Assembly (NCBI GenBank): GCA_031772625.1
Contig: CM062820.1
Coordinates: 1,072,789,369 to 1,072,853,368 of the forward strand
Direction of reading: 5' to 3'
Length of the DNA stretch: 64,000 bases
From: Pinus tabuliformis
Lineage: Eukaryota; Streptophyta; Pinopsida; Pinales; Pinaceae
The notes under the pieces are model-generated. The model saw only the letters and a program-made list of their open reading frames with translations. It searched no databases and was not told where the DNA came from. The position numbers and the translations under genes are program-made. Numbering within the stretch: the stretch's first letter is position 1; each line of letters opens with the position of its first letter. Positions 46,090 to 56,897 of the stretch are shown here, piece after piece.

Positions 46090-46521
46090 ACTTTCACCCT
46101 TCCACCTCCAATCAATCTGGCGGAAGTAGCATTGGTAGGAACCTGCAATATGATATCTTCTAGAAAGATCTCAGAAAACTATATCGACATGGATCACGCA
46201 ATGGTTTTGCCTCCAATCCCAACGGAAATATTGTAGCAATCAATGTTCCTAGCATGGGAGGCAAACCCAAATCAACGCTCATCAATCGTTTGGATAGATA
46301 GGTCTAAAGAATATGGTACCCCTTCAGATCCTTGGTCGCGAGTGCAAGTCACCGACGAAGGAATTGTCCAATCAATGGTAATTGAAGGGGCACCATGGAA
46401 TGATTCCCACCATCGTTCCCTTCTTCCAGATTGTGGAGAAGATACTCCTGATGACCTTTATCATCCTTCAGTTTTTGATTTTCTATCAAATACTGTAAAC
46501 ACGGTGGATTCCGAGTGAAAC

Positions 46522-48000
46522 TTGTCCAACATTGAAGAAACTATCGCCATAAATATCTCGACCAAAACAAATGTTATAGAGAATATTTATGTTGGAAAAT
46601 GTTGTTCTCCTTTAGAACTGGAAATATATGATGCTCTTTTTCGCGAATTCAGAGATGTCATTGCTTGGTCATATAGTGAAATGCCAGGCATTCACTCGAG
46701 TATCGTTGAACACGAAATTAAGATGTATCCAGATGTCAAACCAGTACGACAACGGCTACGGCAGGTGCACCCCAAGAAAGCCGCTGCCGTTAAGGCAGAG
46801 GTTGAGAAACTTCTCCATGCTGGTTTCATTTACCCGGTTCCTCTAACCGATTGGGTATTGAATATTGTCCCTGTTATGAAAAAACAAGGAACAATTAGAG
46901 TGTGCGTTGATTATAGGGATGTAAATCAAGCTTTTCTAAAAGAAAACTACCCTACACCCTTCATCGACCAGATAATTGATGAATGTGCCGGATGCGAAAT
47001 CTTTTCATTCATGGATGGATTCTCCGGGTATAATCAAATAAATATCCGCCCGCAGGACCAGTCAAAGACTGCATTTATTTTTCCGTGGGGCATATTCGTA
47101 TATCGAAAATTACCCTTTGGTTTAAAGAACGCAGGGGCGACGTTTTAGAGGGCAATAAATTATGCCTTCCATGACATCAAAAACATCGTTCAACCATACC
47201 TCGACGACCTTCCGGCATATTCGCGAAAGCAGATTGATCACCTGCAACATTTAAGAGTGATATTTCTACGTTGTCGACACTACAAGATACGACTCAATCC
47301 ACACAAATGTGTATTTTGCGTCAATTCTGGTCGTTTTCTTGGCTTTTTAGTCTCAAAGGACGGGATTCGTCTCGACCCATGTAAGGTCCAGGCAATCATA
47401 AATTTTCCTCCACCTTCGAATTTGCTTCAAATTCAGAAACTCCAAGGGAAAGCAAACTTTCTGAGGAGGTTCATTCCAAATTACGCCAAACTTGCTAAAG
47501 GATATACGCGTCTTTTGAAAAAGGAAGTACCCTTTGTCTGGGATCAGGTTGCACAAGCTTCCTTTGATGCTTTAAAAGATTCCCTAATGAAAGCATCATT
47601 AATGTACGCCCCCGATTATCAAAAGGACTTTAACCTGTATCTAGCTGCAGTGGATACAACCATCACAATGGTTTTAGTTCAAGAAGACGACGGAATCAAA
47701 CATCCTATATATTATTTAAGTAAAAACTTAAATGATACAGAAAGCAAATATTCTTATGTTGAAAAGCTAGTGCTCGTAGCTATTCAAGCGATACAGAGAT
47801 TTCGACACTATGTCCTCTTTCGAAAAAATACCATTCTGTCAGATTGCAACCCCATGACTTATATATTGTCGCGACAGTTGCTGGGGGGCAAATATTCAAA
47901 ATGGATAGCAATCCTACAAGAGTTTGATCTGGAATTTGTAAAATCCAAGTCAAAGAAAGCTCTGGTTTTCGTAGAATTATTATGTGATCTCCCATCGTCG
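46522..48000 (+). pseudogene. Element F reverse transcriptase and RNase H
   Basis: RT begins with AWSYSEMPGI and KPVRQRLRQVHPKKAAAVKA, then IRVCVDYRDVNQAFLKENYP, FMDGFSGYNQINIRPQD, and KLPFGLKNAGATF (47100-47148). After the catalytic-loop region, the block continues CVFCVNSGRFLGFLVSKDGI, FLRRFIPNYAKLAKGYTRLL, then RNase H (DFNLYLAAVDTTITMVLVQE, ESKYSYVEKLVLVAIQAIQR). Gypsy RT with linked RNase H. Broken at a few points. Confidence 0.88.
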
Positions 48001-48260
48001 TCCAACGATGAAACATCCGAAGAAACAATCGTGGATGAAAGTTTGTTTCTGATATCTTCAAGCAATCAGTGGTATGGGGATATAATCATTTATCTCCAAA
48101 CCCAAAAATATAGGCCAAATACCTCTCGCTCCGAACAAAAACGTATTCAATACCAAGCAAAAGACTACATGATCGTCGGTGATACACTTTACCGTCGCGG
48201 TATCCATACAGTTATGAGAAGGTGCCTCACCCATGAGGAGGCCGAAAAAGTCCTGAATGA

Positions 48261-49313
48261 TTGCATTCGGGCGCGTGTGGGGGGCATCAATCCGATTATG
48301 CTACAACGCAAAAAATCTTACGAGCAGGATACTTCTGGCTAACAATGTTCAAAGATTGCATAACCGTAGTCAGAAGTTTCCATGCTTGTCAAGTTTTCGA
48401 TAGCAAAACCAGAAGACCACCCGCACCTCTGCAACCAATAGTTGCTGTTGGGCCATTCGCCAAATGGGGCATCGATTTCATGACATGTAACCCCACCTCG
48501 ACCGGGGGGCATGGGTATATCATAGTCGCAATTGACTATTTTACCAAATTGGCCGAGGCGATGCCTACATTAGATAATACTGGTGAAACAACTGCCCTCT
48601 TCTTTTTCAATCATGTAGTCGCCAGATTCGGCGTACCACAGGCTATAGTCACAGATCATGGATCACATTTTCGCAATCACATGATGGTTGAATTAGCTGC
48701 CAAACTAGGGTTGTCTCACGACAGCTCTACTCCATATTACCCGCAAGCCAACGGACAAGTTGAAGCAATCAACAAGGTCCTGAAACGCATGCTGCAAAGG
48801 ATGATTGGAGTTCACAAAAGAAGATGGCACCTAATCCTGTACTCAGCTTTGTGGGCTTACCGAACATCGGTAAGGAATGCAACCGGGTTTACACCTTTCC
48901 AACTGGTATACGACCTGGAAGCAGTCTTACCAATCCAGTGCGAAATCTCATCCCTCAAACTCGCAATTGATCTCCTCCCCGGAACTTCAGAAGAAGAAGC
49001 TCATTTCGTGGAACTAATCCAATTGGATGAAACCCGTCGTGATGCCGCCTTGGCTAACGAAGCCCATAAGAAACAAGTCAAAGCACAGTTCGACAAAAAT
49101 GTCAAACCCTGCGTCTTCTCAGAAGGTGACTTGGTCTTGCTTTACGACCAAGAATCCGATAAATTGGGAGCAGGTAAATTTAAGTCTTTATGGATGGGCC
49201 CCTATATTGTTAAGCAGGTGTTAGCAAAAGGAGCCTACAAGTTAATGGATTATGATGGAATTCCACTGGCGCAACATCGTAATGGGTTGTACCTCAAGCG
49301 TTACTATGCGTAG
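48261..49313 (+). pseudogene. Element F integrase
   Basis: A 350-residue open stretch. It shows the C-x-x-C half of the zinc site near 48395, then the core: KWGIDFMTCNPTSTGGHGYI, IVAIDYFTKLAEAMPTLDNT, IVTDHGSHFRNHM, STPYYPQANGQVEAINKVLK, with the catalytic D-D-E residues visible (D of GIDF, D of TDHG, E of VEAIN). The C-terminal part ends PCVFSEGDLVLLYDQESDKL, KFKSLWMGPYIVKQVLAKGA, typical of the gypsy integrase C-terminus. Integrase joins element ends to host DNA. The preceding block runs into it with overlap. Confidence 0.9.
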
Positions 49314-49404
49314 TGGTAACCTGTATGCTTTTGTTATGTTTTTGCTTTTGCTAAAGTGTTTATTTTGGTGAAGTAATCCACTTTTTACATTTGTTGCAGA
49401 TGTC

Positions 49405-49825
49405 AAACCTATTGGAGTCATGTGTTGGATATGTCGACGGAGCTAGTCGTAGTTCGCGGAACCTATCTTCCGTAGCCTGAGCCATTTTTGATCCAAGCGG
49501 CGAGTTAGTAAGTTTCAGAGGGGTATGTATCGGTCGATCAACAAATAACATCGCTGAATATAGCGTGTTGATAGAAATTCTCTCTGATGCCATCACACAT
49601 GGTATACGCCAACTGATTGTTAGGCTAGACTCACAACTCGTCATACTACAACTCACTGGTATCTATCCTGTCCGAAATCCAGCTATTTATCGCATGTTCC
49701 TAAGGGTTAAGATTTTGGAAAGACAATTTGATTTTATTCAATATCAACATATTTCCAGAAACTTAAACACATTAAATGACTCATTGGCAAATTATGTGTT
49801 AGATATACATTTGCAACATTTATAA
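49405..49825 (+). pseudogene. Element F second RNase H, after integrase
   Basis: The text carries the RNase H fold order: YVDGASRSSRN (first D), NNIAEYSVLIEILSDAITHG (E), LIVRLDSQLVILQLTGIYPV (D), and QYQHISRNLNTLNDSLANYV (last D). All four catalytic acidic residues have counterparts. It is separate from the pol RNase H at 47.6-48.0 kb. Tat-group elements are known to hold a second, archaeal-type RNase H; here it follows integrase. The region looks broken. Confidence 0.75.
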
Positions 49826-50034
49826 AAAGAAGCATACCATCAATGTTTGCATTTGGATCATGTAACTTAACCAAAATAAAACCCCGAAAATCAAAAATAT
49901 ATATAACTGTTTATGGTTTACACATAATGTTCTGTAACCAAGACAAAATTGGTCAAATGACCAAAAAACTCAAAATTCTAGGGGGCACCCTAGTCTAATG
50001 ATGCTCGTGATAGCAAGTCATAGGCTGTGCAATC

Positions 50035-51188
50035 ATGCGTAAGAGACGAGTCCATCATCTTGGCACACCAGTAGTATGCCACTGCAACCTCAAAGGCAGC
50101 TCGTCAGTCCTCACATCTGGAATACCAAGAGTGAGGCCCTTGACCTGCTCCTGTAATGCTGTGAGAGTCTCGGCCACATCGAGGTCGCGAAGGATAGCCC
50201 TTCCAACAATCTCTCCTGCTGGGGCGGCAACTGGTGCTCTTAGGCGTACTACTGGCCAAACATGACCAACATCTGCATGAACACATGAGTTTGATTAAAG
50301 TCTTGATAGAATAAAGCACAAGGACATTATAAATGAAAAACGATAAACAGGAATATGGTCAAAGATTTTACCAATGGCGCCCCACTGTTCGCCATCCGGC
50401 AGTACTAAATCTGGATCACCCCGGAAGTCCATGCCAGCATATGGATACTCAGAATAAACCATCTCCTGACGATCAAACCACCTGAAGAAGGTATCAGAAA
50501 ATGAAATCTGAGACTAACCAACATGCCTAGACATATGGTCAACCCATCTCTGCATACGTGGTTTAGTAGGTGAAGGTAAATCGAGTGCAATATACTGCGG
50601 CTGCATCAGTGGTATCTTCTCCAAGGCAAAGGCGGTCAAAATAGAACCATACCCAAAGTTCTTCAACCTCCCGCTCTTTATCTTGGTCAACTGTTCTTTC
50701 ATTACAAGAAGTACTGCATCGCACCAGTTGAACACCTTCAGTTGAAGGCATTCCAAGGCATACTGCATATAAGATCGGTTGGCTACATGAAGAGCCGCAC
50801 CACCAGCCATCCTACCAAAAGTAAACAGAATGGTCCTGAGGGACCTGTCAGTGACATCACTGATGATGATCTTGCCGTCTTTACTCGACTGAGATCCCTC
50901 TCTGTAATACTGGCGAACATAATCTCTCACAGATTCACCTCCTCGGGCTGAACCTGATAAAGAGATGGGCGCACCCCACCTCGACAAGCCAGTCAAGAAA
51001 TAGATGTCTACTACAGTCAAGGGGATAGATTTGCCCCTGATCTGGAACACCTGGTTGATAGGATCCCAAGCATCGAGCAAATACTGCAGTAAGTTGATCT
51101 GTTGTCTCATGCTAGAAATGCGGAAAAACTTCAGCAAGGCACAGTTCTGCAGTGCGTTCACTGTAATCGGATCATGTAGGGCAAGCAT
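50035..51188 (-). CDS. Antisense ORF unit of element F, plant-mobile-domain-like
   Basis: On the minus strand, opposite to pol, a 224-residue open stretch (50514-51188) holds FQIRGKSIPLTVVDIYFLTG followed by LSRWGAPIS, resembling the start of the plant mobile domain (PMD) found in plant transposons and MAIN-like proteins. It continues FGRMAGGAALHVANRSYMQY and KNFGYGSILTAFALEKIPLM. Text to its left (50035-50265) is also coding-like (VVRLRAPVAAPAGEIVGRAI). A GT...AG intron-like stretch of 99 bp (50273-50371, minus) lies between these parts. Upstream is an acceptor-like T-run and CAG near 51250. The unit looks nearly whole, with about one break. Antisense ORFs 3' of pol are known in Tat-group elements. 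Confidence 0.6.
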
Positions 51189-53158
51189 GTCTTCTTATTC
51201 ATGCTCACGTTCTTGCCATGTAATGGTCATCTTACTCCAAAGATCTCTGAAAAAAAAACAAGAGAAGAGTTAGATCCTTATTTTGGTAAGAAAAAGGAAA
51301 AATTTCCATAAAAAACTGTGCATAAAATTCCTTCTCTGCGCCCATCGCACCTACAGTAGTGCTCTGGGTGCGTTGCATGTCAGATGGCCATTAGACAGGC
51401 CAACATCCAACTCACCTTTTGATGCACAGAGGGTGCGTTGAATGCAGAACGAGTTTTTCAAATCCCAGAGGCTCAGAAAAACCAGGAATCAAGCTCAGAA
51501 TGTAAAATGGAAAACATGAAATGAAAGAGCTCAGGTTTAGCTCCTACCTGGTCCGGACGGCACCGAGAATTGTCCACAGAATCTCCCGAAATCAGCTGAT
51601 GAAAATCAAAGGAGGAAAACACCTCCAAAGCTCCAACAAACCAAAGTTCAAATGAAATGGTAAAATGAGAGGTAAAAACACTTTTTCATTAATTTTTACA
51701 TAGATCAAAGTAAAATATTAGTGTTCTAACTCGTTTTTCAAGCATATATTGTTCATTTCTGACTAGTTTGATGAAGCATTTGAAAATATAGTACAATCTT
51801 TGAAAGAAAAAATCTATTTATGGTAAAGTCAAAAAGAGACCATTCAATCGAGCAGTTTTAGCACATAGTTCAAGCTCGTTAAAAAATAAATATAAGACAT
51901 GAGCAAATGTTTCCCCCCACGTTTAAGCTCATTAAAAAATGAACTATTCACCGGTAAATAACCATTGTGAATGTAGTACTTCAGCCATTAAAGCCTTGGT
52001 CGTGTTTCCACCATCACCTCCACTTTTGCATTGGCCGATCATTCACCTCCATTTGATTGTTTACCCATTTTGAGGAACAGCTGCGAAGAGTGATTTCACT
52101 AGCCATCCTTGTAACACTGCCATGATTGGAAAATTCCAAACCTTACCTGGAATCAGTTGCTACCCATTTTATCACTCGTTCCTAAAAAGACGAGTCTCAT
52201 TTAAGCTCTTTTCAATTGACTCGTAAAATATGAAAAGATTGCCGAGCCATTGGCCTCTCCAGCTCGTTAAAGGGACCGGAAGTGCTATCCCTCCTCTAAA
52301 TTTTAATCTTTTTGGACCTGAGGGATTATTACACAAAAAGATCGAGCGCTTGTTTTGTTCGGCTCGTTAAAAGTATCGAAAATTCATCCCTTCAGTATTG
52401 TTTTATATTTTTTCGGACTTAAGGGATTAGATGACGAAAAAGGAATTTTGGAGTTTCCTTTATGTTCCTTTTCAGACTCTCTAAAATTGAAAAGGACTGA
52501 GTTATCTTTGTCGTTAAACTCGTTAAAATTTTAATAGCGACAAACTTGTCTATAGACGAGAATGAGTTTCACTATCGTTAGGCTCGTTAAAACATAGCGA
52601 TGGGTTTGCCCGAAGGGCAAATTATAGAACAAGCATATGTTATCCTCCTCAAGCTTGATAAAAATAAAGAGGTACTGGTCAGCAATGACTGGGGAAAAAT
52701 TGGGAAGAAAACTTGAAGAAACTTTGTTGGTAGCAAGTTGCTCTTGAACATGACACTTTCACTTCGCATCCAAGTCGGGTTGGGTTGTTTCATTCACCAG
52801 TCACATCACCATGGTCCCATCATACCATCCACATTCGGGGTTAATGCTACCAATCCATCACGTCAGTGTCGCCGATATGTTCAACATAAGTCATTCAGAG
52901 AATTCACATGTGCCTCACCCACTACAATACATTTATACTCCATTCTTTCATGACTGCCACCCTAAACCTTATATCACCAGATCGTTTTCACCTCCATTAA
53001 AATCATTTTCTCTGTTTCTTGTCATTGATGTGGGATTCATTAAGGCCCTCCTGTGATGGATCACTTCTTGTCGACATCAGCTCATTATCCAAGAAGTTGA
53101 TCTAGGAACACCCCATTCAGTACTTTGAAGCTTGCATGCCTCAACGGCAAATTTCTCA
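51189..53158. other. Element F non-coding stretch with CTCGTTAAA words
   Basis: No convincing ORF. The word GCTCGTTAAA or a close variant (CTCATTAAA) recurs at 51874, 51927, 52262, 52362, 52518 and 52582, usually next to GGATT or TATCG text. Similar text (CTCATTAAAAATCG) occurs at about 43830, just before gag. GGTGCGTTGCATGTCAG and GGTGCGTTGAATGCAG are at about 51367 and 51429. It ends at E's left target duplication (53159). Confidence 0.6.
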
Positions 53159-53163
53159 CTTCC

Positions 53164-53312
53164 TGATCCAAATTTAAACAGGAACACAATAAAATATAGA
53201 GATAACCATAAATACAGATATGCAGCGGAAATAATACTTCATTTCATTACTGTAAAATACTGAAATATTCTTACAAACAGAAATGGAAAGAAACCAACTA
53301 GGGCGATGGTAG
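53164..53312 (-). repeat. Element E 3' LTR, partial
   Basis: TGATCCAAATTTAAACAGG...AGGGCGATGGTAG matches the first 149 bases of the other LTR, then the element's protease-side text follows. CTTCC lies directly before it. Confidence 0.85.
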
Positions 53313-54569
53313 GCCCAACCGCTTCACGACCTCTGCTGAAATGAGGTTCTTTTGGCTGCCACTGTCGACAATGAATTGTAGCAGCGAACCCTTCACCCAC
53401 ATCTGTGAGTGGAAAAGACGCTCCCCTTCTTCTGGATCTGCAGGTTCATTCTTTTGGATCTTGGCAGTGGCAACAGTGGCACTGGGATCCGCATCAATGA
53501 TCTGCTTCCCTTTGCCATTCCCTTTGTCAGGTTCTGGCTCAGGGTCAGAACATGCATCTGATTCGGAAGCCTTCAACTCGGCCACCAGCGACTGCTTGGT
53601 CCGACACTCACTTGCATTATGAGTGGGACTCTTGTGGGACTCACACCACTTTCCTGTGTCCTTCTTCGGCTTCGTGGTGTTGTTCTTTTCTTGCGGCTTC
53701 GACGGGTTGTCTTGCGTCACCCCGCCTTGGCTTTGTCCTTTGGGCTTCGGATTTGCAGATCCAAAGTCTCGCTTCTTTTGTTTGAAATTTTGCTCGATTT
53801 TGACAGTGTATCGGTATGCTGTGCAGAGTGAGGAGATGTTCAAGAACCCCATCTCTTCCTTGATGTACCTGTGTAGGCAGCCGCGGTATTTGAGTACCAG
53901 ATGCAGCTCAGAATCTTTGATACCCAACTGTGTGCGAAGGGTATGAAAAATGTTTGTGAACTCTGGCACATCTTGGTCTCGTCCCTGCCGCAGTGTGGTC
54001 CATTTGATGTATTTGTCCTCATAGCTTCCGACAGGGCAGTACTGCTCCTTGATGGCATCCCGGAAGTCATTCCAAGTGGGTGCGGCTGAAAATAGTGAGC
54101 CTGTACTTTCATCCTTTTGCTCGCAGTAGGTTTCCCACCAGTCCTTGACGTGGGGGGCTGCTTTGAGAAGAGCGAAAAAAATCTTTTCTCGACTTGAAAA
54201 TTCATGAACAGAAAAATACCCATCTAGCAGATTTAACCATTTATCTACAGCATCTGCGTCTATTTGACCCTCGAAGATGGGGATTTCAAAATTAACTTGT
54301 ACCTTAAATCGTGTGGCGTTTCCAGAGTCGCTGTTGGAAGCCAATGTGTCGCCTCTGGGTAGCCGCAGAAGGATCTGTGCAAAGCTATCCATCATCGCGT
54401 TCCTTTGCCGCTCGAGCGCTTCTTCGAGCAAGATTTTGATAGGATCTCCTGCCCCCTCGTCTTTCTTCTCATCCGCCATGGGAGGCCGTCGGGATTTGCG
54501 AGGCTGATCTTGCAAAGGTTCGACCAGTTCAAGCCCTAACTCCTTATATCCCGACCTCGTTGGGGACAT
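53298..54569 (-). CDS. Element E gag and protease start
   Basis: A 423-residue continuous open frame beginning MSPTRSGYKELGLELVEPLQ. It holds the capsid text (VNFEIPIFEGQIDADAVDKW, KAAPHVKDWWETYCEQKDES), a lysine/glutamine-rich linker, the zinc-binding-like segment WCESHKSPTHNASECR (C-x2-H-x4-H-x4-C), and the protease entry [20 protein letters not shown] with the D-S-G motif. In C the corresponding region is less open. The open state of the frame despite 13% LTR divergence is unusual. The role would be RNA-binding particle protein. Confidence 0.8.
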   Translation of the reverse strand: MSPTRSGYKELGLELVEPLQDQPRKSRRPPMADEKKDEGAGDPIKILLEEALERQRNAMMDSFAQILLRLPRGDTLASNSDSGNATRFKVQVNFEIPIFEGQIDADAVDKWLNLLDGYFSVHEFSSREKIFFALLKAAPHVKDWWETYCEQKDESTGSLFSAAPTWNDFRDAIKEQYCPVGSYEDKYIKWTTLRQGRDQDVPEFTNIFHTLRTQLGIKDSELHLVLKYRGCLHRYIKEEMGFLNISSLCTAYRYTVKIEQNFKQKKRDFGSANPKPKGQSQGGVTQDNPSKPQEKNNTTKPKKDTGKWCESHKSPTHNASECRTKQSLVAELKASESDACSDPEPEPDKGNGKGKQIIDADPSATVATAKIQKNEPADPEEGERLFHSQMWVKGSLLQFIVDSGSQKNLISAEVVKRLGLPSP

Positions 54570-54610
54570 GCAAAGAAAAACAGAGAAAAAGAAGACCGCT
54601 CTGATACCAC

Positions 54611-55240
54611 TGATCAGGATTTAAATAGGAACGCAACAAATTACAGGGATAACCATATACACAAAGATGCAGTGGAAATAATACTTCATTTCATTAATGG
54701 AAAATACTGAAATATGCTTACAACCAGAAATGGAAAGAAACCATCTAGGGCGATGGTAGCTTATCTCTTAGGAGAGATGTGGCGGCTACATGCCTCTGAA
54801 CTGTTCTAAAACTGTGTTACAATGAGGCTCGAAGGCCTATTTATTGTTGAGAAACAATGGAAAACCCTTCACATCCCGAAACCTAACCCTAGAAGATGAA
54901 ATGCCAAATTGTGGGCCCCGTTTGGGTAAATTGGTACATCAATTTCTCGGGGTCGTAACTTGGGCATACGATCTTCGTTTGACACGTACGATAGCTCGTT
55001 AGAAAGATCTATCCGAGTAATATCACTTTGGGAGGCAACATTGGTCCCTGGACGCATGTTGCCCCAGATTCCCAAAAAAACGTCGTTTAGGGCCTCAAAA
55101 CGGCTCTTGAAGTTCATGACCCGAAAAAATGCTAAAAATAGTAAACTGTGCTACAATTTAGGAAACTGAAAAAGCTGAAAGAGACAGTTGTGGGGGTCCA
55201 AATTGGATAGGTGGGTGGCCACCAACATCCACTTGGATCA
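54611..55240 (-). repeat. Element E 5' LTR
   Basis: 630 bp, TGATCAGGATTTAAATAGG...CCACTTGGATCA, alignable over its full length with C's LTRs. The primer-site region CTCTGATACCAC (54599-54610) adjoins it, so minus orientation is clear. Confidence 0.9.
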
Positions 55241-55245
55241 CTTCC

Positions 55246-55849
55246 GGTGACAGGTTTACATCAATTACCTTCGACCGAAAGATTTTGCATGGTGTTTGAT
55301 GCCAAGTCCTTTATTCACACCACGTGAATTGTACTGCAGTACCTTGAGGGTCATTATCATTATCGGTGATTCCTCTCGCGCTTGTTAACAACTTATATCA
55401 TTGGCTGGTAATCAAGCGATGTCTTTCCATGTTCAACTCCAGAACATCTCTCACATGGATAGACTTGTACTTCGAGTGAAGATCGAATGATATTGAAGAC
55501 CCCGAATCTAGTTTCATCCATCTGGGCTGCAATATATATTCAGGGAAACAAAGACATCAAATGTACATCATTTCTACACAGATAACCATCCAATCAAAGG
55601 GATGATGACTCTATCAGAATCATCAGTCTACACTCAGACGATTGTCTGTCCTATGTATATGAAAATGAATTTATAAAGCTGAGCACGGGAATGCTCGCCT
55701 CAGCTAGATCTTGAAAATATTATGAAGATAATGTATTGTATTGTATCTTATTACAGGTCTCCTCCCAGCTTGAAAGAACTTCGGATCCTCATAATAAAGC
55801 ATTTCACCCGACATCAAAGGATTAACAAACTCATGCTTTAGGGGGCAAC
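55246..55849 (+). other. Element F stretch before the 3' LTR
   Basis: No ORF or repeat recognised. It ends with the polypurine tract TTTAGGGGGCAAC at 55837-55849. Confidence 0.6.
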
Positions 55850-56897
55850 TGTTATAGACATTTTTTGGCATTACAACCCCAAGCATGAAATGTCCATAAA
55901 CCAAGGGCTCCTAAGTCCCTAAAAGTGTTGTTCTAACCCCTAAAGGAACAAGGTCAACTGATTACAGCTTCTCCCAGAAGTTTTCCATGAAACACTGCTC
56001 AGAATTGGTCAAAACTGGATCATTTCACTTGCTCCATGGCCAGGGTGCGATGCATCGCACCTTGTACACACGGGAAGTGTGTTGCATTTCAAAAAGCCCT
56101 TCTATGGGGTGCGATGGATGGGAAAAGACAAGTGGTGGAGACAGTTTGCGAGGTGGATGATCATGGAATCTTCCAGAAACTTCTCCTGGGACACTTGCCT
56201 CTCTGAATCGCCCAAGGATGAGTAAGAGATCAATGAGATCTCCAAGTGGCATCAAGAACTATCAGAGAGAAGACACTAATCAAAAACCCAGAGCTGACTC
56301 ACACCTCTGAAAATATCTATATATAGATCTCTCATCCTAGAGATCCAGGAGGTTAGAGGCTAGAATTTTTCATATTGTAAGGAATTGTTGTTGGTTTCTT
56401 GAGACAAACATCAAATTGTTGGGTGATCTAAGCTTTGTTTGAGGTGAAGAGGGGCTTCTTAGCTGGGAGGTTGATGCTGGGTCAGAACAACTGGTTATAA
56501 CTCCTCTTGGCTCTTTCTTGTTTATCAATAAAAGCTATTCAAGTTTTCCACCATGCTCTTGTATCATTGATGTTTTCTACATTTGTATGGTCAATTTACA
56601 TCTAATCCTAGATTGTTTATGATTATAGATCCATGTCTTTGTATAGTGCTATGCCACTGTGATCTTACAGGTACTTTGTGAAGCTGGGCATGCAAGGGAG
56701 CAGGTAGCGAAGGACTATCAAAGAAGAGAAGAATCGAATCAGGAGATTAGCGCAAGACAGAGGTTGGTCTTCTTGTTCTTCTCTATTTATAATTCATAAA
56801 GGAAAAATGAAAGTAGCTTTTCTTTGTTTGTTTCTAAGGCAGCTGTCACACCTTAGTGGGATAGAGCAGTTCTATGTAGACACTTTTCCCTGTAACA
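55850..56897 (+). repeat. Element F 3' LTR
   Basis: 1048 bp, partner of 41207-42254, 96.3% identical by hand count. It is preceded by TTTAGGGGGCAAC, the polypurine tract (55837-55849). Confidence 0.95.

Larger units (their letters stand above)
53164..55240 (-). mobile_element. Element E: gag-bearing relative of C, inside F
   Basis: A short element on the minus strand: 5' LTR 54611-55240, gag with start of protease (53298-54569), and a partial LTR (53164-53312) as its other end. CTTCC (53159-53163, 55241-55245) is an exact target duplication. It is the same family as C. It contains no pol beyond the protease start, like the TR-GAG type of non-autonomous element, and looks shortened. The comparable LTR ends (149 bp) differ at 19 positions by hand count, about 13%, more than the LTRs of its host F. 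Confidence 0.9.
41207..56897 (+). mobile_element. Element F: Tat-like Ty3/gypsy copy in G
   Basis: A plus-strand element with 1048-bp LTRs (41207-42254, 55850-56897), TG...CA ends, and ATTAG target duplication (41202-41206, 56898-56902). LTRs differ at about 39 positions, 3.7% by hand count. The primer site TGGCGACTCCACTGGGGA (42258) and the DEG-type protease are those of the Tat/Ogre side of gypsy. Contents: long leader, gag, protease, RT, RNase H, integrase, a further RNase H, an antisense ORF, a non-coding stretch, element E (53164-55240), a further non-coding stretch, PPT. The integrase region is largely open; gag and pol overall are broken, with several breaks. Removing E leaves about 13.6 kb, typical for large Tat-group elements. 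Confidence 0.92.

Noticed and set aside
50035-50265. Plus-strand 76-codon ORF (MRKRRVHHLGTPV...)
   Set aside because: It lies opposite the coding-like left part of the antisense unit; the minus-strand reading is the better one.
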